Positions 58,299 through 64,000 of a stretch of DNA of 64,000 nt are shown piece by piece. Each line of letters begins with the position of its first letter. Position 1 is the first letter of the stretch. Location of the stretch: positions 186,001-250,000 of the forward strand of contig CAVZIL010000004.1 of the NCBI GenBank assembly GCA_963775505.1, written 5' to 3'. This DNA is from JAIBJN01 sp963775505. GTDB taxonomy: Bacteria; Actinomycetota; Thermoleophilia; Gaiellales; Gaiellaceae. The translations under genes were made by a program, and so were the position numbers. The notes under the pieces are model-generated. The model ran no database searches. It had not been told where the DNA came from and saw only the letters and a program-made list of their open reading frames with translations.

Positions 58299-59840
58299 AT
58301 GGCCGACAAGCCGAACATACTCGTCATCTGGGGCGACGACATCGGGATCACCAACCTCAGCTGCTACAGCGACGGGCTCATGGGCTATCGCACTCCTAAC
58401 ATCGACCGCATCGCCAACGAAGGGATGCGCTTCACGGATGCCTACGGCGAGCAGAGCTGCACCGCCGGCCGCTCCTCATTCATCACCGGGCAGAGCGTCT
58501 TCCGCACGGGGCTCAGCAAGGTGGGGCTCCCAGGGGCGCCGACGGGACTGCAGGCGGAGGACCCGACGATCGCCGAGCTCCTGAAGAACCACGGATACGC
58601 CACGGGGCAGTTCGGCAAGAACCACCTGGGTGATCGCAACGAGTTCCTCCCGACGGTACACGGCTTTGATGAGTTCTTCGGGAACCTCTACCACCTGAAC
58701 GCCGAGGAGGACCCGGAGGACCCGGACTACCCGAGCCATCACGGCTTCGAGGAGTTCCAGGAGCGCTACGGCCCGCGCGGCGTGCTCCAGTGCAAGGCGA
58801 CGAGCAAGGACGACCCCAAGGAGCACCCCCGGTGGGGCCGCGTCGGGAACCAGAGGATCAAGGACACAGGCCCGCTGACGCGCAAGCGGATGGAGAGCTG
58901 CGACGACGAGTTCGTCGGCGCCGCCGCCGACTTCATCGAGCGCCAGAACAAGAAGGGCACACCGTTCTTCTGCTGGGTGAACACGACGCACATGCACTTC
59001 CGCACATACACGAAGAAGCGCAGCCTGGGGAAGGCCGGCCGCTGGCAGTCGCCGTACCACGACGCGATGGTCGACCATGACCGGCACGTCGGGCAACTCC
59101 TCGACCTGCTCGACAAGCTCGGGATCGCGGACGACACGATCGTCATGTACTCCACGGACAACGGGCCGCACCGGAACACCTGGCCCGACGCGGGCACGAC
59201 TCCGTTCCGCAGCGAGAAGAACACAAACTGGGAAGGCGCGTTCCGGATTCCGATGATGGTGCGTTGGCCCGGCAAGATCCCGGCGGGCGTCGTCTCGAAC
59301 GAGATCGTCCAGCACCACGACTGGTTGCCGACGTTCCTCGCGGCAGCGGGCGAACCCGACGTCGTCGAGAAGCTGAAGAAAGGCCACGAGGCCGACGGCA
59401 AGAAGTTCAAGGTGCACATCGACGGCTTCGACCTCTTGCCCTATCTCACCGGGGAGGAGGAGTCGAGCCCGCGAAAGGGGTTCATCTACTTCTCCGACGA
59501 CGGTGACCTCGTGGCGCTGCGCTTCGACAACTGGAAGCTCGTCTTCATGGAACAGCGGACGCGCGGGACGCTGGCGCTCTGGGTGGATCCCTTCACACCG
59601 CTCCGGACGCCCAAGATCTTCAACCTGCGGACGGACCCGTTCGAGTTCGCCGACACGACGTCGAACACGTACTGGGACTGGCTCCTGAGCAAGGGCTACA
59701 TGATCATGGCGGCCCAGGCGATCGTGGCCGAGTTCCTCGCGACGTTCAAGGACTTCCCGCCGCGCCAGAAAGCCGCCAGCTTCACGATCAACCAGGCTCT
59801 GGAGAAGATGGCGGACGCGACCAGCGGGGCTCGCGGCTGA
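58299..59840 (+). CDS. Intact sulfatase (second copy)
   Basis: A 513-residue type I sulfatase. DDIGITNLSCYSDG holds the metal Asp pair, SCTAGRSSFITGQ is the modified site (C-x-A-x-R), GQFGKNHLGD has the Lys/His, and YSTDNGPHRNTWPDAGTTPF the second metal/sulfate site. No signal peptide, so it acts in the cytoplasm or by unusual export. ATG 58299 has AAAGGAG upstream and follows the FGE stop directly. As the FGE next to it is frameshifted, maturation would need another FGE or a correction of that sequence. Confidence 0.9.
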   Translation: MADKPNILVIWGDDIGITNLSCYSDGLMGYRTPNIDRIANEGMRFTDAYGEQSCTAGRSSFITGQSVFRTGLSKVGLPGAPTGLQAEDPTIAELLKNHGYATGQFGKNHLGDRNEFLPTVHGFDEFFGNLYHLNAEEDPEDPDYPSHHGFEEFQERYGPRGVLQCKATSKDDPKEHPRWGRVGNQRIKDTGPLTRKRMESCDDEFVGAAADFIERQNKKGTPFFCWVNTTHMHFRTYTKKRSLGKAGRWQSPYHDAMVDHDRHVGQLLDLLDKLGIADDTIVMYSTDNGPHRNTWPDAGTTPFRSEKNTNWEGAFRIPMMVRWPGKIPAGVVSNEIVQHHDWLPTFLAAAGEPDVVEKLKKGHEADGKKFKVHIDGFDLLPYLTGEEESSPRKGFIYFSDDGDLVALRFDNWKLVFMEQRTRGTLALWVDPFTPLRTPKIFNLRTDPFEFADTTSNTYWDWLLSKGYMIMAAQAIVAEFLATFKDFPPRQKAASFTINQALEKMADATSGARG

Positions 59841-60507
59841 CGGCGGCGTCCACTCACGAGGCGCTTCCCTCCTGGCGGGACACGGGCACGCGGCAGGCGA
59901 TCGTCGAGTTCGTCGAGAGCGTCGCGAAGGACGTCCCGCCCGAGGAGCGGGTCGCGGTCTTCGACAACGACGGCACCCTCTGGTGTGAGAAGCCGATGCC
60001 GATCGAGCTCGGCTTCATCCTGCGACGGCTCGCCGGGATGGCCGACCAGGACGAGTCTCTCCGCGAGCGGCAGCCCTGGAAGGCGGCCCGTGACAACGAC
60101 TACGCTTGGCTCGGCGACGTGATCGCGAAGCACTACGGCGGAGACGACTCCGACGTGAAGTGCTGATGGCCGAGGAGGACGAGCACGGCGGCTCCGTCGT
60201 CTACCTCGCCGAGCCGGACTTCTTCGACGACGGGCCGGTCAAGCCGGTGCGCATCTGGAGCCGGATCGGCCGGCGGCCGATCGTCGCGGTCGGCAACTCG
60301 AACGGTGACATCCCGATGCTGCAGTACGCGGGCGGCCCGTCTCTTCCGGCGCTGCGACTGCTCATCCTCCACGACGATGCGGAGCGGGAGTTCGACTACG
60401 TCGCCGGCGCCGAGGACGCCCTGGAACAGGCCGAGCGCCGGGGCTAGACGGTCGCGAGCATCAAGGACGACTGGGCCACGGTCTTCAGCAACGCCGCTCG
60501 ACCCTGA
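59837..60507 (+). pseudogene. HAD-family phosphatase, internally deleted and interrupted
   Basis: The N-terminal part (59837-60166; possible CTG start at 59837 overlapping the sulfatase stop) has the HAD nucleophile motif VAVFDNDGTLWCEKPMPIEL. It ends DDSDVKC and a TGA. A second frame (from ATG 60166) starts EDEHGGSVVYLAEPDFFDDG and contains motif IV-like VAVGNSNGDIPMLQYA. The ~90 residues that normally lie between, with motif II and the cap, are missing. Finally RRG-TAG-TVASIKDDWATVFSN shows a stop where homologs have Trp (TAG for TGG). Three lesions mean it is a true pseudogene. Confidence 0.8.
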
Positions 60508-60984
60508 TCAGACGTCGCTGACGTGCTGCTCGGCGCGAACCGCGTTCTCGAGCACCTCGCGCACCTGCGTGGGCTCGAGCAGCGCCTTGAACTCGAGGGC
60601 GCCGCCGGAGGAGCCGGCCGTGTCGATCACGAGCCTGCCGACGCCGAACATGCGGTCGAAGAGCGTCTGGTGCAGCGTGACGTCCTGGACGCGCTCGAGG
60701 CGAGCTGTCTGCTCGTGGATCGAGACGAGGCCGTGGCGAACGAAGACGCGCCGGTTCGTGATCGTGTACTTCCAGCGGATCGTCTCGAGGAAGCTCCAGA
60801 CGACCGTGACGAGGGCGACGATGCCGACCACGACGACCGTCACCGTCGCCGACAGGTCCGCCCACACGCACACCACGAGCGCGAGGACCGTCAGCAGGAC
60901 GCCGGGCACGAGGATCGCCATCCGCCCGCGCCAGGACGGCCGGCCGGTCCAGATCTCGCGCTCTTCCTCGGCTGCGACAGCCAC
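60508..60984 (-). CDS. PH-domain membrane protein (YdbS/bPH2-like)
   Basis: A 158-residue protein. The N-terminus EREIWTGRPSWRG is the conserved beta-strand start of bacterial PH proteins, then two helices (MAILVPGVLLTVLALVVCVW, TVTVVVVGIVALVTVVWSFL), and the domain core with W-K-Y-T-I-T-N-R-R-V-F-V-R-H-G-L-V, then ERVQDVTLHQTLFDRMFGVG and VIDTAGSSGGALEF. GTG 60982-60984 is chosen over a basic upstream extension. Function in membranes is not established. Confidence 0.85.
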   Translation of the reverse strand: MAVAAEEEREIWTGRPSWRGRMAILVPGVLLTVLALVVCVWADLSATVTVVVVGIVALVTVVWSFLETIRWKYTITNRRVFVRHGLVSIHEQTARLERVQDVTLHQTLFDRMFGVGRLVIDTAGSSGGALEFKALLEPTQVREVLENAVRAEQHVSDV

Positions 60985-61141
60985 GGCCGGACGATATCCC
61001 GCCAGGCGGATGCGGCGCCAACGGCCGTTCGGGTTAACCGCACGGCGAGACGCAGGCTGGCCGCATTTCCCGCCCGGGCGCACGCAGGGAGAGTGGGCTC
61101 ATGCACGAGCCAACCCTCTCTGCCCACGGAGGACATCCGAG

Positions 61142-62546
61142 ATGACACCCACGCTCGCGGTTACCAGAGACGACTCCACCGCCCTTCGCGACCTCCTCGA
61201 CGGCGAGGTCGTCCTGCCCGGCGACCCCGCCTGGGACGAGGCCCGCCTCGCCTGGAACCTCGCCGCCGACCAGCGGCCCGCGGCCGTCGTCTTCGCCGAG
61301 TCGGTCGACGACGTCGTCGCGGTCGTCGACTACGCCCGCGAGAACGGCCTTCGCGTGACCACCCAGGGCACGGGGCACTTCGCGAACTCGCTCGACTCGC
61401 TCGCCGACACCGTCCTCCTGAAGACCGTGCGGATGCGGGGCGTCGAGATCGACCCCGAGGCGCGCGTCGCCCGCGTCGAGGCCGGCGTCCTTTGGGAGGA
61501 GGTCTCGCTGGCGGCGGCCGAGCACGGGCTCGCGGCCCTCGCCGGCTCCTCCGCAGACGTCGGCGTCGTCGGCTACACGCTCGGCGGCGGCCTCGGCTGG
61601 CTCGCCCGCCGCTACGGTCTAGCCGCCAACAGCGTCGTCGCCGTGGAGCTCGTCACTGCCGACGGCCGCCAGGTGCGCGCCGACCGCGACAACGAGCCCG
61701 AGCTCTTCTGGGCCGTCCGCGGCGGCGGGGGCAGCTTCGGCGTCGTCACCGCGGTCGAGTTCGCCCTCTACCCGGTCTCCGAGGTCGTACGCGGGCATCC
61801 TCTTCTTCCCGTTCGAGCGGGCGAAGGAGATCCTGAACGCCTGGCGCGTGTGGGTCGAGAGCACGCCTGACGAGGTGACCTCCGCGGGGCGCCTCCTGCA
61901 GTTCCCGCCGTTTCCCGAGATACCCGAGCCGCTGCGTGGGCAGTCGTTCGTCGTCGTCGAGGCCGCCTTCATCGGCGGCGAGGAGGACGGCGCCGCCCTG
62001 CTGCAGCCGCTCCGCGAGCTCGACCCGGTGATGGACACGTTCGCGATGATCCCTGCCGAGGACCTTCGGCACCTGCACATGGATCCGCCCGGGCCGGTTC
62101 CGGGCGTCGGCGACGGCATGAACCTCGTCGACCTCACGCCCGAGGCGGTCAACGCGCTCGTCGCGGTCGCCGGCCCCGGGTCGGGCTCGCCGCTCGTCTC
62201 AGTCGAGCTGCGCCAGCTCGGCGGCGCCGTGGCCCAGGAGTCCCCGGCACACGGGGCGGTCGGCGCGATCGACGCCGGCTTCGCTCTCTACGCCGTCGGC
62301 ATGGCGGCCGACGCCGAGATGACCCAGCTCGTCGAGGCCCGTGTCGACGCCCTGCAGGCGGCCCTCGGGCCCTGGACGGCCGCCCGGGGCTACTTCAACT
62401 TCGCCGACAGCCCCGCGGAAGGCGAGGGGTTCTACCCGCCCGACACCTACCGCGGCCTGCAGTGGGTGAAGGCGGCGTACGACCCGGGCGAGCTCTTCCG
62501 CGCCAGCCACCCGATCCGGCCCGCAACACGGCGCGAGGTCGTCTAG
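61142..62546 (+). pseudogene. FAD-linked oxidoreductase (BBE type), frameshifted
   Basis: A ~467-residue FAD-dependent oxidase. The PCMH FAD-binding domain is complete in the first frame: VVDYARENGLRVTTQGTGH (with the His that usually carries FAD), VGYTLGGGLGWLARRYGLAA and the end of the domain AVRGGGGSFGVVTAVEFALY. At about 61787 an extra G shifts the frame; homology resumes as YAGILFFPFERAKEILNAWR ... and ends with YPPDTYRGLQWVKAAYDPG, the berberine-bridge-type C-terminus, to TAG 62544-62546. ATG 61142 has GGAGG upstream. The type is clear, the substrate is not. Confidence 0.83.
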
Positions 62547-62555
62547 CGTGCGCGC

Positions 62556-63275
62556 GTGCGGCTGACGCTCATCCGCCACGCGACGATCGTCGTCGAGCTC
62601 GGCGGCCTCCGCCTCCTCGTCGAGCCGATGCTCGATCCGCCGGGAGCGAGGCCGCCGGTGGAGGATTCTCCGAACGCGCGCGCGAACCCCCTCGTCCCGC
62701 TGCCGATGCCCGCCGAGGAGATCGTCGCCGGCCTGGACGGGGCGATCGTCACGCATCTTCACCGGGACCACTTCGACGAAACGGGCGCCCGTCTCCTGCC
62801 GCGAGACGTCCCGGTCTTCTGCCAGCCCGAGGACGCGGAGCACCTGCGCGGGCTCGGCCTGGACGCCCGGCCGGTGGGCGACCAGCTCGTCTGGGAGGGG
62901 CTCAGGATCGCGCGCACCGGCGGGCGCCACGGGTCGGACGACGCGACGGTCGCCGAGCTCGCCCCCGTCAGCGGCTTCGTCCTCGACGGGCTCTACATCG
63001 CGGGCGACACGGTCTGGTGCTCCGCCGTGGAAGAGGCGATCGAGCGCCATCGCCCGCGTGTTGCCGTCGTCAACGGCAGCGGTGCCCGCTTCCTCACCGG
63101 CGGCCCGCTCGTCATGACCGCGAAGCAGGTGGGCGAGGTGGTCGAGCGCGTGCCCACGGTCGTGGTCGTCCACCTCGAGGCGATCAACCACTGCCTCGAG
63201 ACGCGCGCCGAGATGCGCGCCGCGGCCCCTGAGGCCCTCGTTCCCGAGGACGGGGAGACGCTCGAGCTCGACTAG
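62556..63275 (+). CDS. MBL-fold metallo-hydrolase
   Basis: A 239-residue metallo-beta-lactamase fold protein. The metal motif is THLHRDHFDETG (H-x-H-x-D-H), and later metal ligands are in GDTVWC and VVHLEAINHCLETR. The N-terminus RLTLIRHATIVVELGGLRLL is the UlaG/L-like or cytoplasmic MBL opening. Substrate unknown. GTG start nine bases after the FAD oxidase stop. Confidence 0.88.
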   Translation: MRLTLIRHATIVVELGGLRLLVEPMLDPPGARPPVEDSPNARANPLVPLPMPAEEIVAGLDGAIVTHLHRDHFDETGARLLPRDVPVFCQPEDAEHLRGLGLDARPVGDQLVWEGLRIARTGGRHGSDDATVAELAPVSGFVLDGLYIAGDTVWCSAVEEAIERHRPRVAVVNGSGARFLTGGPLVMTAKQVGEVVERVPTVVVVHLEAINHCLETRAEMRAAAPEALVPEDGETLELD

Positions 63276-63279
63276 TCTC

Positions 63280-63717
63280 CTAGTAGCGGTCTTCGACCTC
63301 CCAGCGTGCCGTCAGCTGGTAGATGATGATGATGTCGAGCGTGATGATCAGCACCGACCACCACGGGTGGGCGGGCATCCAGGCGATCTGAGCGAAGGCG
63401 TTCAGCATCACGAAGAAGATCGCCGTCCAGCGAGCCCACCCTCTGCCGGCGAAGAGACCGAGGGCGGTGCAGACCAGCACGATGCCCAGGATCAGGTGGA
63501 TCCAGCCCCAGGCCGTGAGATCCCAGAGGATCACGCCTGCGGCGCCGACGGTCAGCGCTTCGTCTTTGAAGATCGCGGCGAGGCCCCAGAGGAAGTTGAA
63601 GACCCCGATGATGAAGAGCAGGATCCCGACGAAGTACGCCCAGCCGCTGCCTCCGGCGCCGCTGACTGCTTTCGTCTCGATTCGCGTTTGCGTTGCCTGT
63701 GTTCGCGGGTCGGTCAC
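63280..63717 (-). CDS. DUF7144-family membrane protein
   Basis: A 145-residue four-helix membrane protein. The helices begin GWAYFVGILLFIIGVFNFLW, WGWIHLILGIVLVCTALGLF, WARWTAIFFVMLNAFAQIAW and PWWSVLIITLDIIIIYQLTA, exactly the DUF7144 plan with WxxI at the second helix. GTG 63715-63717 is preceded by AAAGGAG. Function unknown; common in actinobacteria. Confidence 0.88.
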   Translation of the reverse strand: MTDPRTQATQTRIETKAVSGAGGSGWAYFVGILLFIIGVFNFLWGLAAIFKDEALTVGAAGVILWDLTAWGWIHLILGIVLVCTALGLFAGRGWARWTAIFFVMLNAFAQIAWMPAHPWWSVLIITLDIIIIYQLTARWEVEDRY

Positions 63718-63789
63718 AACGTGCTCCTTTCCCTGTCCGTGAGGTCCGGATTCTGGCAACGGCTGCGGACGTCCGGCTAGTCTCCGGCG

Positions 63790-64000
63790 GTGCCAAGAGA
63801 GTCGGACACGCTCGTCTTCGTCCCCGCCTGGAACGAGGAGAAGAACCTCCCGGCCGTCCTGGACGAGCTCGCCCGGGAGCTTCCGGACGTCGACCTTCTC
63901 GTCGTCGACGACGGCTCGACCGACGGGACCGCGCGGGTGGCGCGCGAGCACGGCGCCCGGGTCGTCGGCTTCGAGGAGAACCGGGGCCTTCCGTACGGCG
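63790..64000 (+). CDS. Family 2 glycosyltransferase, 5' part
   Basis: The first ~70 codons of a GT2 enzyme, cut off by the window end. The N-terminus LVFVPAWNEEKNLPAVLDEL is the UDP-sugar-binding strand and VDLLVVDDGSTDGTARVARE holds the Asp-Asp-Gly-Ser that coordinates the donor, as in dolichol-phosphate-mannose synthase-like enzymes. Acceptor and specificity are not visible. Confidence 0.9.
   Translation, partial: MPRESDTLVFVPAWNEEKNLPAVLDELARELPDVDLLVVDDGSTDGTARVAREHGARVVGFEENRGLPYG

Overview
The window is high-GC DNA (roughly 70 percent by eye) with many GTG starts, tight start/stop overlaps and codons rich in G/C at third positions. Gene content fits a Gram-positive-type (monoderm) actinobacterium. 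A type IV pilus system without a PilQ secretin, a Fe/Mn superoxide dismutase of an unusual subtype, FolE2, an ansA-type asparaginase and DUF7144/DUF4260 membrane proteins all suggest class Thermoleophilia (Gaiellales/Solirubrobacterales-like). That placement is inference; no rRNA is present to settle it.

Layout. 1-16 kb is housekeeping and envelope: the 3' end of thyX, an ECF sigma/anti-sigma pair, an SDR, a superoxide dismutase, plsY, folE2, an HD-domain membrane protein, a Fpg/Nei glycosylase whose only plausible start is ATT, an asparaginase, the principal sigma factor, a large GT-C-type membrane protein, a CDF metal transporter, lipoproteins and a rhodanese. At 17-18 kb a tRNA-Tyr gene and a copy of its 3' end bracket about 0.87 kb holding a decayed tyrosine recombinase, the fossil of an integrated element.

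18-39 kb is a complete type IV pilus locus: pilT, a transglycosylase with two M23 domains, a PASTA protein, two pilin-like proteins, a secreted seven-repeat propeller protein, prepilin peptidase, pilB, a vWA/TadG-like protein, a thioredoxin-like secreted protein, pilA, a second pilT, pilM, pilN, pilO(-P), a PilV-like prepilin and pilC. The peptidoglycan-cutting and PASTA proteins sit inside the pilus operon, as if they open and mark the wall for a pilus that has no outer-membrane pore.

39-50 kb holds a ClpC/ClpE-like unfoldase with an unusual N-terminal Cys/His segment, a secreted Ig-like protein, a NYN nuclease, a Usp protein, a TauE exporter and an arsenic island (arsR, arsC, aquaglyceroporin, arsM, arsR) without ArsB/Acr3, followed by a secreted cadherin-like repeat protein. 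50-64 kb contains an S33-type hydrolase, NfeD-like and GAP-family membrane proteins, a CLC channel, then two sulfatases with a formylglycine-generating enzyme. In that stretch the first sulfatase, the FGE, a HAD phosphatase and a nearby FAD oxidoreductase are each broken. The window ends with an MBL hydrolase, DUF7144 and the start of a family 2 glycosyltransferase.

At least five otherwise intact genes carry single-base frameshifts. The HAD gene additionally has an internal deletion and a Trp-to-stop change. Some of this may be assembly error, but the HAD lesions look like true decay.
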